Origin: Saxidomus purpurata
Lineage: Eukaryota > Mollusca > Bivalvia > Venerida > Veneridae
Assembly: GCA_022818135.1 (NCBI GenBank)
Contig: JAFMSR010000018.1
Span: forward strand, 37,839,734-37,903,733
DNA: 64,000 bases
Reading direction: 5' to 3'
The notes beneath the pieces were generated by a model. That model was not told the origin of the DNA. It saw nothing but the letters and a program-made list of their open reading frames with translations, and made no database searches. Positions 1 through 12,803 of the stretch are shown here, one piece after another. Positions within the stretch are counted from its first letter, which is position 1, and each line of letters begins with the position of its first letter. Position numbers and translations under genes: made by a program.

Positions 1-581
1 TAGATTTTCGGCTTTAGAGAGATTCATGCAGTTGATTGATTTTTCTCCCAGCGGCAATGTGATTAAGAAAATTCCAATTGTAACAACCCATGCATGTATA
101 TAAAACATCAATAAAAATCTTGTATTTCTTTTCATAGCTGCCTTTGATTTGAGATATAAAACTGTATCATTCAAGGGGATGTTTATGGATAAGATTTTGC
201 TCAAGTGACACACTTATAATGAAAATTTATTGCAATGTTTGGGACATGAAATCATTTTGAAGTAGACGTGTATTGTGTTTGCCTAGTTACAGTTACTAAT
301 ATAATTATATATCTATAATGTTTCGTGAGATTTAAATTTAATTTAGAGATATTTAAAAATCCGGAAGTTTAGAAACATTAACAATCAGGACTTTGTTTTC
401 TTGTGTTTAAGCTGGGTTTTTAAAAAAAAAGAAATACCAGTACTTATTCTTTGTTCCTGGACTGTATGTTACATGTTCTTGGCTTTTTGGACATCTCTCT
501 ACTTGTGTAGGCCCAATTGGACGGATTAACAATCAGAAAGTTGGATAGACTTAAGGCTGTTTAAGGAAGAAGAACACCATC
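1..581 (+). other. upstream region and 5' UTR of the SAXO-type gene
   Basis: AT-rich sequence with no open frame that I recognise. An in-frame TAA lies about 25 bases before the ATG at 582, so the segment just upstream is untranslated unless an exon outside the window splices into it. A possible splice acceptor (ttgtgtag) ends near 510. No TATA box or other promoter element can be identified with confidence. Confidence 0.5.
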
Positions 582-774
582 ATGAGTATGAACAAGTATG
601 AAACTTTGCCACCAATAAATGCCAGTTGGAATAATGGATCTTATGATTTAACTAATTACAGGGTGGATTATAGGCCACATGACATAGAACGACCCTTCCA
701 ACACAAACCTGATGAATATATTAAACCACAGGGTGAATTTGATGGCCATACTTCATATAAACAAGAATATGTGG
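582..774 (+). CDS. SAXO: SAXO exon 1
   Basis: Starts MSMNKYETLPP and ends in a repeat (GEFDGHTSYKQEY) before donor GTAAGT at 775. 193 nt, ends in phase 1. The open frame running past the donor to 851 is only intron plus a SINE head. Confidence 0.85.
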
Positions 775-3700
775 GTAAGTACCATGAAGAGTGCCAAAAG
801 AAACTTGGGAGTGATGGTGTAGATGTTAAGGTGTCTGCCGCTCATCCCTGAGGTTACGGGTTCATGCCCTACTGAAGTCAAGACCGTACCTCGTCATATG
901 ACACCAGTACTGGTTTTTCCAGGAAGACAGGATAAGCTTCAAGCTTTCTTCACAATCGAGCTAAATTAGCTTAGTATAAACAAAAATTAAATAAAATAAT
1001 AAAACTTGTGTTTAAAACCTGATATAGAGAATAATACATGTATATAGAAACTTGCAGCCTTTAAAACAAACAACAGAACTACAGGAAATGTTTGGAGCCT
1101 TTACTGCAGAAGAAATGAAATTTTGCCGATGTCATATGCAACCATTAATTGAATTCCTCTTACGTTTATATAGGCAGTTAAAGTGTCTTCAGTGGGACGT
1201 GTTTAAGTAATGAAATCTGCATTAGATGGGCATGGTTTCTTCCAATTTGCATAATTGATTCCATAATGGTCTATAATACTCAAGCTGCTGCTTGTCAAGA
1301 ATTTTTAGCAGAATTAATTATTAACTCCTTATTTATCTTTAATCTGTATTATGTATGTTCCAGTTTATAAAGAATGTACCTATATTTATAGGTTAATATT
1401 TCAGAAACATATTGTATTTGTATCAAATTAAAATCTAAAAATCATCAACATGTATCAGGTTAGTAAATATAATACATGCCTGAAACGATTGATAAGAAAA
1501 GGCTTTGTTAATGCGTATAATTCAAATTAAGAAAATAAGATATTTTAAGCTAGAGTGCAATATTGAATCTGCTGTATCATGAAGCACAAATCTAGTTTTC
1601 CAATCCAAGATATAACATGATTTTGAAACTAATACATCATGTACTGCAACACAGAACCTATTCAGACAACTAATAAAGCAACATACCCTTCAGATATTAA
1701 ATTATTAATACAACTGTCCTCAGCAATTCAAAATATCTGCTGCAACTTGTGAACTTCAAGAGACCGATTATAGGAAAGCTTCAATAAATTATAACTTGAA
1801 GTTAAAACCTGCAGCACTAAATAATAGATATAAAAGGAATAGACCTGAACTGATTCACAGTGATTCACATTACAGTGTGGAGACATGATATGGCTCACGC
1901 TGATAATCTTATTCTTGCATTTCTGATTGACATTTCCGATGATCTTACCAATGCAGGAAAACTCAGTCTGGCACCCCTCCAATGCCAGACGACTCTTATG
2001 AATTACTTGTGACTTCACTTCCCCAAACACAACGTCTGAGTATCGTTTGTTTGTAAAGCTCTGTATGATAATGCATCATTTTCTTTTTAGAGATATACTT
2101 TAAAGTACAAGCTGGTATGCAAGAAAAAATTTATCGTGAGACATTTTAAAACAGTTGCCCTCTGTGACAGATATTTTGATCTGAACCGTATGCTCATGAC
2201 AGACACTATTATTGATGAGGTTAGTTCAGCTCATCCTGGAGGTTGCGGGTTCGAGCCCCCCTGGGTTTACAACCATACTACCTCATAAGACCGCAGTACT
2301 GGTTTTTCCAGGAAGCAGACTCGAGAGTGATTCAATAAGCTTAAAGCTTTCTTTGCAATTGAGCGAAAATAAATTAGTATAAACTAAACTAAATTATTAA
2401 TGCTGCTTAATTTTTATAAAAGGAACTTGTCCATTTTTTTTCAATTTGGGCAGTACCATTAGTTGTCCAAAGGGGTGCTCATTTGAAATTTACTGACTGG
2501 AAAGTATGCAGATCATGATCCAACTGCATGGATATGCTGACTGATCATAATCAACATAACTTGCAATGGCAGGGCTGTTTTCCACCTACAAGGTATTGAG
2601 GAAAGCCTATCATATGATATGCCCTTTATGCACTAGTTGTACTTCTGTTTCAACCAAAGCTGTCAGCTAATATGGTCATTATGACACAACATTAAACTGT
2701 TTTTCTTAGAATAAACTGATCCTTGAAGTACAAGGGGAGAGGTGGTATAGAGGTTAAGGTGTCTGCCACTCACCCCGGAGGTTGCGAGTTCGAGCCCCAC
2801 TGGGGTCACAACTGTACCTCCTCATATGACACCAATACTGGTTTTTCAAGGAAGCGAACTTGAGAGTGACTGGATATGCTTAAAGCTTTCTTCACAATCA
2901 AGCTTAAATAAATTATTATAAACAAACAACAACAATAAGTTCAGTATAACTAGCAGATACCTAAAGAGTTGTTTTAGAGTGAAAAGTTATGCTAATTATT
3001 CCCTAGGATATATCTTGAAGATTTATTGCTTAATATATGTTCTGATTTCAATTCTTTAACTGTTTGGTTACAAAAGAATGTATTGCAGATCCCGAAAAAA
3101 TATCTTTCACTATCAACAAGAAATTTATAAATGAGAGAATTCTATGTAAGGGATTAGATAATGCACAGTATGATAAATACCCATAGATAAATGAAGGAGA
3201 ACCATGGTACTAAGCACCCATACTATTCATTTAGACATGTTGTGAAGGGCATTACGGGTGAAGTAAATTTGGTTTGTTAAGTCTGTCTTCACTCTACGTA
3301 ATTATTTCCTATTTATGAAAAGAGCATTCTAGTTTGTATAGAAATTGATTTCAAAAGAATTGATTGATCCAAGGTAATCAATATATTTGTTTTTTAACCT
3401 TACAGAATTGAAATGCACACCTAAGTTCATATTACAGTGTCATAACTTTAAAATTTAAAAGCATTTTAGACAAAGCATGTTATAACAATTTTATTCATTA
3501 ATCTTTAAATTCTCTGCAAATGGCACTGCAAGTCCTCTGCGCAGTCTGATCATGATCTGCACTGTCCGCGTTATTCAGTCTGTTAATTTTCACTGAGAGG
3601 AGTTGTAAAGAAAGTCTGTTTTCAGAAATTTAGCATGGTTACGTAAGGCTTCATTTTAAACAACTCGCAGAAATACATCAGTCAGGAAGGAATGACTGTA

Positions 3701-6700
3701 ATGAGAACCATAAATACTTCTGTAAAAAAATCCACTAATTGACAAAGCTGAACAAACACATTTCATTGTGTTATTATGTCCCTTATATGATAATAAAGAT
3801 GTCTTTTTCTTTCTTGTCTCGTAGTGCATTGCAAGTTTTTACTCATTTAATTCTACAAAATCTTTGTTATACTAATCTTTGTGCCATTCAGTGAAGTAAG
3901 TAATAAAAGATTTCAAGATGATTTTACAAAGAAAATTTATTCCACCCGTTTATATTAATAGGCCAGAGTTTACTTAAAGGATTGAGCGCACTAAGTATCA
4001 TATTTATCAGCCAGAAGAAATGTTTACTTTGACAGAAGATTGTATATATGTATTTATTGGTTTCTATTTACTGTCGCTATGGCTCACGGTCTACAGTATA
4101 TTGGATTTCAGTGTTATTTATTGAAAGGGAGACCACTCTGATTTCAGTATTGAATTTCTGTTACAATAAATCAACTGTAGTGATTGTAAAGCAATTCAGA
4201 TCTCTGAATACGGGTACTTTCAAACAACGTAATGAAATAGTAAAACATGTGTTTAAATGTTGCGTTAAAAATCAGTTATTTATTTGTTACAATTTTATTT
4301 TTGTTACCTATCACAAGGCCCGTGCTATATCATCATCAGGTCAAGTAAAGTATAAGATTCCTAAAGCACAATGAAAGCTTTAAAATTATGTGAGAAAGAA
4401 TTTTCTACGTTATTCTTCGTAAAATATTTTCTCTGCATTCAAAAGATAGGAATTTTGTTTTTAAAGAGGCATTTGCAATTTTAACAGTTACAACTTTTCG
4501 TACACTTATTTTTGTAACTGTTTGAAGTCGGAAACTTTATATTTCTCTGCATTCAAAAGATAGGAATTTTGTTTTTAAAGAGGCATTTGCATTTTAGTTA
4601 CAACTTTTTGTATACTTATTTTTGTAACTGTTTGAAGTCAGAAACTTTATATTACAGAGGTTGGACAAATCAGATACATTATACATGTACTTTCACTGGA
4701 ACCTATTCCGATATCCTGAAATAAATCCCACTTATTTAAGATGCCTCTTACGTAAAAATAAACACCATTTGAAATAAATTGGCCGATTTAACAGCAGTGC
4801 ATTTTTAAAACCGCTCTTTAGTAAAACCCTTTGTCTAAAAAGTAAGACGAAGGTGATTTTAGACAGCTCACATCAACAATGAAATAAACCCTAACTACCA
4901 TGAAGCATTTGTGTTTGTGGGACACTTCATCAAGATTAGTTAATATAAGTGGCAAGAACTTGTTCTACAATTGATTAAAAATAGATATTAAGTATAAACT
5001 AAACTAAACTAAACACTTAGCTTTATTGGTTTTGTGAATGGGTCATCTATGCATATAAATCCCAACAAAAATCCTCCAGGCAAAATTATTTTCTATAAAA
5101 CAGGATGAAATCAATGATTTCAATGGAAAATTCAGCAAGAACGCATTATTACAACAACGTTTTTATATCATAAATTTTATATTAACGTTTCAGCGACATC
5201 CTTCATCAGAATAACAATATAAACAGATGTAATATTTTTGTCTTTGTTTTTAATGTTTTACTTAAAATCCTTGAAAATTGATGCCCATGCGCACAAAGTA
5301 AAGTATAAGTTTCCAAAATCGTTTTTTATGGAACATATTGTATCTTTCTTTTTCAATATTTTTTTAAATATGGGAAAACCTGATGTATTTTAAACCAGTA
5401 CCCTTTTAATACCTTATTTATTCACAGCAAAACATGGAGCGCCTGCCAGAGCTATAAGAAATGAAGGCCAAAGACCCGTGCCCGGCAGATTTGAGGGAGA
5501 GCCAACCTACAAAGGTAAGAAGTGTTGAATTTACGTGTATAGAAACATTCCAAATAAAAGTAGAAAATGTTATTTAGATACTTGTCAAACACTATGAAAT
5601 CGTGTCATATTTAAAACCATGAGGTAGCTGGTGGTGTGTATGGTAACTATGAAGGTTGAATAGAAAACAATTAATGATTAATTAGATGAAATAAAGAAGA
5701 GTTCTTTCATGGCCTGATCTGTCTGTCAGATAAACAAAGAATGATATCAGAGTTTTTACATTCTGCATTATTCATAAACAGTGTTCTGTAGGGAGTGGAT
5801 CAGTGGTTTAGTGATTAATGCGCAGGACTGGTAATCCAGAGATTGCATGTTCGACCTCCCACTCCTCCACTGACATAACATATGCATGGTCTTTCGGATG
5901 AGACCTTAAAGTGATGTCAGATGTATCCGTGCAGTACACCAGACGTGGTAAAGAACCAGGTGGTGTCACTGGAAATGGACGCGTTCTGTAATTTGCGCTA
6001 TCCCCCAATCCTAAAATAACTAACCACTTCTGGGGGCTTTGCTCATATGGATTATCAAGTACCAACAATAAAACTATTAAACAATACGATTATTGAGAGC
6101 AGTAGTGTGACAAATGTTCTCAAGGGTGACAGTGTTATATGATTTCTGTTTTTTACTTTTGATTCATTTTTTAAAAATATATATCTATATACCATTGTAA
6201 ATATACTGAAATAAGTCAGTTTTGATTTCAGCCGACTACAGAAAATGGGAAGGTGCACAAAAACCTCAGCCTTATGGAATGCAGGCTGCTTGGGAACCAC
6301 CAAGGGCCAGGTTTGAGGGTGACACCACATTTCAGAGTGACTACAGAAGGAAGGAAATACCTATGCGTCAAAGCTTTAAACCTAATGAGGGTGCTAAAAT
6401 GTCTGATGCACCATTCGAAGACCGCACTATAAATCGTGACACCTATATACAGCATGCTATGCCTCAGAAGTTCATGAGGGAGAGGGACCACTATCAGCCC
6501 CCTCAGGCCTCATTTGAAGGATTGACCACGTTCAAACGAGACTATAAGGGAGCCCCAGGAGAGCCCACTCACAGTTTCAAGCCAGAAGGTCAGGCATTTG
6601 CGTCTGACGCTCCATTTGAGGATGGTACAACAAACAGATATGATTATAAGAAATGGCCGATATCGAAACCTTTTGTCCATGCCCAGGAAGCTTATATCCC

Positions 6701-7504
6701 TCCCCAAGGAGAAATGGCAAACACTACAACAACTGGTGCAACTTACGTACCAATGCCTCTACAACGTAATCCAGCAATGCGACCAGTTTCAGCAAAGAAA
6801 GCAAGTGCTCCGTTCCAAGGGCAGTCTAGTTATAATGCAGATTATATAAGAAAGGTCGGAGACAGGGCCAGGGTGCAAAAACAGCCAGACTACGTAGAAA
6901 ATACAGCTCCATTTGAAGGTAAAAAGAATTACCATAATATTACAAAATATTTCTGTTGGTGCAGCTTTCTTAGGTTTTGGACTAGAATGGATGTATAAAA
7001 ATGTATTAATTTCTGCGACTTTAACTTTTTTGTTTTTCTTCCCCAAAGCGTTCATTTGTATATATTTTAAGTTTAATTTAAAATTATAACAGAATTTCTC
7101 TGTTGACTCAGTTAAATGATATAGGGTCATCATTGCTTTTAGTTTACATTATTCATGTAGGTGTAGGTGTTACATATGTTTTACGTGTTTCAGGCTATTC
7201 TACATACCAAGGTCACTACGTACCTCATGCTATGCAGCCAACTAAAACTTTCCGTCCAGATCAAGGCGCCTTTAGAAGCGATGCCCGCTTTGATGATAAC
7301 ACCAACTACAGGACAGATTACACTCCAAAAGAAATACACATCTGTGAAGCTGCCATCATCGACCAACCTACATCTCGGTTTAGGTTTGATCAACTTGATA
7401 ACAGAGGTCATAAACAATATGTTCCTATGCAGACAACCATTACACCACTTAAGTCTGGTAGCCCTATGCAATCGCAGCAAAGACTAGCCATGTCTGTTGC
7501 GTAA
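582..7504 (+). CDS. SAXO: SAXO-type protein (stabiliser of axonemal microtubules), complete four-exon gene
   Basis: Exons 582-774, 5428-5514, 6232-6918 and 7194-7504 join in frame with canonical GT/AG junctions to give 425 residues ending at TAA 7502-7504. The protein has about ten Mn-type repeats of the form (A/S)-P-F-E-(G/D)-x-T-x-Y/N-x-x-D-Y. Examples are ARFEGDTTFQSDY, ASFEGLTTFKRDY, APFEDGTTNRYDY and APFQGQSSYNADY, spaced by proline- and lysine-rich linkers. SAXO/FAM154 proteins bind and stabilise axonemal and centriolar microtubules through such repeats, so a role in cilia or sperm flagella is expected. The length is within the family range (about 400-470). All three introns are phase 1, so the repeat exons are symmetrical. 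The N-terminal cysteine-rich segment of vertebrate SAXO1 is not seen: the ATG at 582 follows an in-frame stop, so either this paralogue lacks it or an unseen upstream exon carries it. Family assignment is firm; SAXO1 versus SAXO2 is not. Confidence 0.9.
808..985 (+). repeat. tRNA-derived SINE, family b, copy 1
   Basis: Lies in SAXO intron 1, just after the exon 1 donor. A tRNA-like head (degenerate A box, B box gggttcatgcc) is followed by a body with a tactggtttttccaggaag block and a tail containing cttagtataaac. It matches the copies at 2214 and 2734. Confidence 0.75.
2214..2398 (+). repeat. tRNA-derived SINE, family b, copy 2
   Basis: Head with B box gggttcgagcc, the same tactggtttttccaggaag block, and a tail ending in taaactaaact. 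The first part of the tRNA head is missing compared with copy 3. Confidence 0.75.
2445..2640 (+). repeat. dispersed repeat with GATCATGATC-centred motif
   Basis: Shares ttagttgtccaaaggggtg and tgcagatcatgatccaactg with segments near 3480-3660 (reverse), 10740-10990, 11500-11630 and 50671-50722. The family appears to be a non-autonomous element with an internal inverted repeat. Confidence 0.5.
2734..2935 (+). repeat. tRNA-derived SINE, family b, copy 3
   Basis: The most complete head (A-box region ggtatagaggttaaggt, B box gagttcgagcc). The tail runs into a CAA-rich simple repeat. Confidence 0.75.
3475..3660 (-). repeat. dispersed repeat with GATCATGATC-centred motif, reverse copy
   Basis: Contains gtctgatcatgatctgcact, the reverse complement of the motif in the copies at 2505 and 11550, with an adjoining ttttcactgagag segment. 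Confidence 0.45.
4431..4653. repeat. 114-bp tandem duplication
   Basis: The block starting ctctgcattcaaaagatagg occurs at 4431 and again at 4545 with a few substitutions. It lies in SAXO intron 1 and has no coding potential. Confidence 0.85.
5428..5514 (+). CDS. SAXO: SAXO exon 2
   Basis: 87 nt, phase 1 to phase 1, acceptor ttcacag, donor GTAAGA. It encodes KHGAPARAIRNEG then GRFEGEPTYK, which completes a repeat with the start of exon 3 (ADYRKW). Too short to show as a free open frame. Confidence 0.85.
5791..6055 (+). repeat. tRNA-derived SINE, family a, in SAXO intron 2
   Basis: tRNA-like head starting gggagtggatcagtgg with B box tgttcgacctc, then a core with tctttcggatgagacctta and a 3' part with tgcgctatccccca and cttctgggggctttgctcat. 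The same body is seen at 56879 (+), 16371 (-) and 27630 (-). Confidence 0.85.
6232..6918 (+). CDS. SAXO: SAXO exon 3, main repeat array
   Basis: 687 nt, phase 1 to phase 1, acceptor tttgatttcag, donor GTAAAA. It encodes residues 94-322 with six or seven Mn-type repeats. Other frames are also open here, but only this one carries the repeats and joins both neighbours. Confidence 0.9.
7194..7504 (+). CDS. SAXO: SAXO exon 4, C-terminus
   Basis: Acceptor acgtgtttcag. Encodes GYSTYQGHYVPHAMQP, then ARFDDNTNYRTDYTPK and a final degenerate repeat, ending QRLAMSVA and TAA at 7502-7504. 311 nt, in phase with exon 3. Confidence 0.9.
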
Positions 7505-8433
7505 AAACTGTGTCACTTAGAAACTTGATATTGATTGGCTGTATTGAATACTTCGGCAGCTGTCTAAATCAGGTGATCTTTATGTATATTTATAGATGAT
7601 TTTTATATATATTTTTGGTCACCATAGTGCCAAAGAATAGGAGCTGAAAACTGATAGAGTAAAGTATTTGTACATGTACTGAGGACTTAAAAACTTAGAA
7701 AAAGGAGAAATTACTCCGTCAAAGTAAAGACCATCTGATTAAGAGAGGTACCGGGGTTAATACAGGGTCATTGTGACCTTTATACTGCTTTAATGCTTAA
7801 TTTTACTGCTGTTGAATACACATGTATGCAAACAGAGAAACGGCGATTTTGACCTTTCAAGTTCACGTTTTTTTCATTTGACCTTACTAGATGTTACAAA
7901 CTGCCTAGAAAACAATATTTATTTTTGTATATTACATTGCATATTATGTCATTTAAAGTTTTTATGTTGGTGATTCTAGGCAATGAGTACCATTCACAGA
8001 GATATCAAAGTATTTTAATTTGTTGTCACTTTACAGAACCAAAGTATTACAAGTAACACCAAACAAATGCCAAACAGAATGGTTACCAGTACCTTAGTAC
8101 AAAATAATATGTCATAAATATGAAGATTATAAAAATATGCTAATGATGTTAACAGCTACTTAAAGTCATGACTTATGTCAGTACCTGTCTAGTATTAGAT
8201 ATAATGATACTGCTGGCCAATGAAATACAGAAAGTGTCTCATTTGTAACACAATCTTTTGTCAAGAGAATAATTATTTCTCAATTTGTAGTTATTACTCA
8301 GACGATGAATGATCATCGCTACAATCAAAGCAACCTTTGCTCTTTCTGATTGGTCAGCCTGTGTTTCCACTATTTATGAAGTAATCTCCAAGAACAGGAT
8401 GACAATATGGTAGTGGTGCACTAAAATGATATA

Positions 8434-8491
8434 AAGTCTGATAGACCAAGTCTGATAGACCCAAGTCTGATAGACCCAGGTCTGAAAAACC
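8434..8491. repeat. short tandem repeat, about 15-bp unit
   Basis: Three units of aagtctgatagaccc plus a fourth diverged unit (aggtctgaaaaacc). No gene overlaps it. Confidence 0.85.
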
Positions 8492-11400
8492 TTTAAAACC
8501 TGATCACATCTTGACTCTCGGGTCAGTCAAATGTGTATGTATTTTTTCTCTGCAAAAATAACACTGACTGATCTGTTTTAATAGCGACTCAGATAACATT
8601 TAGCTCAGTAGAGGTCAAATGTCATTTTTATGGGTTTGCTCAGGCTGATTACCTGCCGTCCAGTTTTTGTATATATGAATGGGCATCTATGTAATAATTC
8701 AAATCAAGGAAGTTTGTTAAGTATGGTTAAATTATTTTCATACATAATACTTTTGTACAGAAGTAAGTTGATTTTTGAGTGTTTGTTGATGAAGTAAAAC
8801 ATAGGTGAGAGACTGAAGCCCTGTGTTTATATATGTGTCTGTTAGCTCTAGATTATCATTCCATATACACTTGTATATGTAAATTTGTGATATTGTTGAT
8901 TTGTTTACGTAAGGTTTGTTATAGTATATTCTAGAGAGGATTTTAAATTTGAAGCAGGATTTTTACCTTTTAGCAGTATCAATTAGTAAATCATACTGAA
9001 AGTTGTTAACAAATTGGACATAAACATAATTGTTTCTGTATATACATTCTGAAGACAAAAGTAACTTTATGATCATTTGTACATTCATACAAAAGTTTTA
9101 GTTGCACTCGGACATTTTAGCAATACTGTGAATATGTGATACCAGGAAGCCCTTCAAAGGTCCTGTTTAACCTGATTTTAATCATACATGTACTCGATGC
9201 ACCAATTTTTATATGAGTTTACATTATATTTCATGTATTATAGCTATAGTAGGCCTAGTTAAGCTTCTCTAAAATATAATCAGCACACGTGCTCACAGAA
9301 ACAAGAGGAAAAAAGAATTCTATTTTATATTATATACAGTTGGTATTTTTGCATGTTCTTGTTCTGTTGTATTTATATGTGCTGCTTCTTGTTTTATACA
9401 TTTCTGTGACCTATTTAAGCCAATGCTGTGATATGATTTGTAAATCACACTTGTTATTTCTGTGTCTAACCTGCCTATATGTTTAGATATAATGCAGTTT
9501 TACTTTCAGCACTTTTGTTCTTTGTGCTAAACATGTATGTACATTACGTATATATGTAAGGCTGCCAAGTTTACAGAATTCTGTACATGTATACAAGAAC
9601 ACAGGTCTGCGTACCGGCTATAAATTCGCCTTGAATATTTCGGGCAAACTTTTTAACTATGGAAATGCTTCGGGAAAAGTAAAAGATGATGACACACATT
9701 CCTTTCGATTTGTGCTACGGTAGTTCAGTAACTAACAAGCTAAGGGTTATAGAAACTTCAGAACAGTATCTTAGCCTGAAATTACTAATTGATCCATATA
9801 TGAACTTGATGAGTCTTAGAACACTATTAAAACTTAACAAATTGTTTACTTTTAGTAATCTAAACGGCTTTATTTACGTATGTAAACGTGACATTGCTAC
9901 TTATATGTATCATTGCTTTTCGATTTTTTCGTATTACATACTGTAACTTCGGCACCATTTATGATTTTTTGGCAAATTCCCCACATTGCAAATACTGTAT
10001 AAAATTATGCAAAATATTCATTGAAGGTAGGTTTATATTTAGAGAATTTCAAATGGTCAGGGTTATTTTGGGTTAATTTTTGATCAATTTTTATTAAAAG
10101 AAAATTTGAGATGAGCAGTAAAATTTCAGGTAAACACATAATTTTGGCCTAATACAAAACAAGAAAGATACTGCTCTATTCTTTAGTAATGAAATAGGTC
10201 TACAAATATTTTGGTTATTAATGGTTCTAATACCACATTATAATACTTAAAGAACTTGATATCAGTTTATTGTTCAGTTATAATTTACAAAGATTTTAGC
10301 ACCAAGCAACAGCTGATGAACACCTTTTAAAACAGTATCTGGTAAAATGACAAAATGCTGAACACACTTTGTTTTGCCTTCGTTTCATTGAGAGTGTATT
10401 TTGTTATCAGTTGAAATTAAACTAAAACCATCATCATTTTTCTTTCATTCACACCAGAGAGAATCATGTGATAGATATTACTGTATTGTACATTGCTTTC
10501 AGGAAATTTTTATTGATATTGCCTTTAGTAGTGCTTATTTTATACTTTATTTCTACATCATAAGAAAATTTAATGTACCTGCACATTTTCATAAACTGTT
10601 AGCCTGGCAACAGAAATTGCACACATTCTCAAATCAAATGTAAAAATTTTTGAAAATATGTATCTTTGAGAGTGGGTTTATGACTTAGTGCCATTTATTT
10701 ATTGTAATAATCAGAACATGTTCAAAGTTTGAGTTATAACACTGACCCTGATAAATTTCTGAGGTGGACTAGCCCATCCTGTGGCAGAACCATTCACTGC
10801 TTATAGGTGCTGTTTACAAAAAGATACAAACTGAATGTTAAACAGTGTAGATCATGATCAGACTATATGTATATACAAAAGTCGAACTTGGTCTGAATAT
10901 CTGTTTCCTGCAGTGTTATAGGTTGAACAGACTTTGAACTCTGACAAAGCAACTTACAGAAAATTAAATATGTACCCCATTACAATACGTACTTTAATGG
11001 AGAGTACATGTAAGGCAAGTATTTTGTTGCCATTCTATGTGATAATTTAAGCAAGAAAGAAACCTGGTCTTCAATATTCATATTTTATTTATGGAATTTA
11101 ATTATGGGTTAACCCAAGTTGTTCTTAATTTAGAAATTTAACAGTAAGCATCACAAAATTGTGCTGATGTATTTAAAAAAACTTTTTGTTCTCCAAGGCA
11201 GAATATAAAAAAATATTTATAGCTCTTTTTTGTTATCATTACTAATACTAAAAGTTAAATTAATTTTATTTCTTATAAAGATGACTCTTTAAGTAGTAAG
11301 TTTATTCAGGGTAACTTACTCTGGTTGTGTTTTAAATCAATCTGTAAATATATCATACTGTAGAAATTTCATGTTGAAATTATCTTCTCCTGGTTCTTCT

Positions 11401-11499
11401 ATAAAGATCAGGGCTATGTAGAAATAAAAAGAGTATCAAATGTGTTAGTTGTTTTTTTATCTCTGTATATATAATATAGAGGTGTGTTACCTTTCATTT

Positions 11500-11630
11500 G
11501 GCCAATACCATTAGTTGTCAAAAGGTGTGATCAGTGAAAATTCACTTAGTGCAGATAATGATCAGACTGCATGGATGATCTCTGCTTGACACAAAGACAG
11601 AGTTAATTTCCACCAGCAAGGATAGGTATA
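11500..11630 (+). repeat. dispersed repeat with GATCATGATC-centred motif
   Basis: Contains ccattagttgtcaaaaggtg and gtgcagataatgatcagact, matching the copy at 2445-2640 in order and orientation. Confidence 0.5.
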
Positions 11631-12374
11631 AATATTGAAATATGAGCAAACAGAAAGTGGCATGCATTTTTGTTGTCCTCCCCCACACCCAAGTTCATGC
11701 TCTTAAATGTAATGTGATAGATGGCCTAACCATACAACAATGGTCATAATAGTGTAACAAATAATGTCTACAAAAATCCATAACACAGTTCCCTCAAGCA
11801 CATAATGCAAAACAATTTGGGTATAGGGAATCACCCCTTGATGCAAGCTTTGTTCACACAGGGTGGGTAAGAGGCCTGTTACAACTACATGTACAGTAGG
11901 TAAACGTTGGCACATGATGGTCTTCATGGTTAAGAGTTACAAATTTATCAACTTTTACCTACTGTAATAGATATTAGCTCTTTACAGTAGCTGACTGAAT
12001 CAAAGCACTGAAAGAGCTGACAACAAGGAGCCCTCTGCAAAATTGGGCACAAGGGATTTTTCTTGCATACAATGAGCGATTATTTGTGTCAATACTTTGC
12101 TAACAGTACTTGATTTTGGTTACTATCTGTGTCATTTTAATCACAGACCTGCAGTTCATTGATAACACATCATGTTGCTGATGTTTTATTTTTTCCCAAA
12201 ACATAGTTTTGCTTGAGACATAAAAGAAAGCAAATGCAGCAATTTTTTTCTGAAAGGGAAATACCCTATAACTGATGTCAAACGAAATAACCTCCAAACA
12301 ATAAATAGAATCTGCGGAAGTTCATGTATTATATCTTAACCTTAAAGTTTCAGCCGATTTTTGAAAGTATTTCA

Positions 12375-12604
12375 TTAAAGTGAATATACACAAAAATACA
12401 CGAAACTCTTCCTGCTACCAGTACGAAATAATAATTTTCCAAATATTACTTTTGCTATTTTGACTGGGAGAGTCAATTAAAAAAAACTGCGTGCAGGAGT
12501 TGCTTCCCTTCCACATTTAAATGCACAGCAACCGAAAATTGCTTTTATAAAACTGTCAACAAAAAAACACTATGTGCAGTAAGATGAGCATAATGTCACT
12601 TTAA
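12375..12604 (-). mobile_element. TTAA-flanked MITE, internally deleted copy 1
   Basis: 230 bp between TTAAAGTG at 12375 and CACTTTAA at 12604. The outer parts match the 458-bp copy at 12804-13261 in the opposite orientation, but the middle is missing. TTAA at both ends suggests a target duplication of the piggyBac/Kolobok type. Confidence 0.8.
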
Positions 12605-12803
12605 AAAAAAGAATTCAAACTCATAAAAGTTTGTTGATTTTTCACAACCGCACCACAGCGGCAGTTTGCACCCCACAGTTTCATTTCATAACATTTTGTG
12701 TTGGTAAGGAGAGATAACCACCCGTGTAAGTAGTCTATTAGCCTTACATCGTATTTTTTCTACAAAAGTCAATTAATCACGGTATTGTCATGCAAAATAT
12801 ATC

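Larger units (their letters stand above)
7505..12374. other. region downstream of SAXO; no gene seen
   Basis: 3' flank of SAXO. No convincing polyadenylation site can be picked out of the AT-rich sequence. Open frames near 9289-10643 are short and resemble nothing I recognise. Two dispersed GATCATGATC-type repeats lie near 10740-10990 and 11500-11630. Confidence 0.5.

Noticed and set aside
6228..7133. Minus-strand and alternate-frame open frames over the SAXO exons
   Set aside because: They overlap the Mn-repeat exons, lack motifs, and the + frame explains the locus fully.
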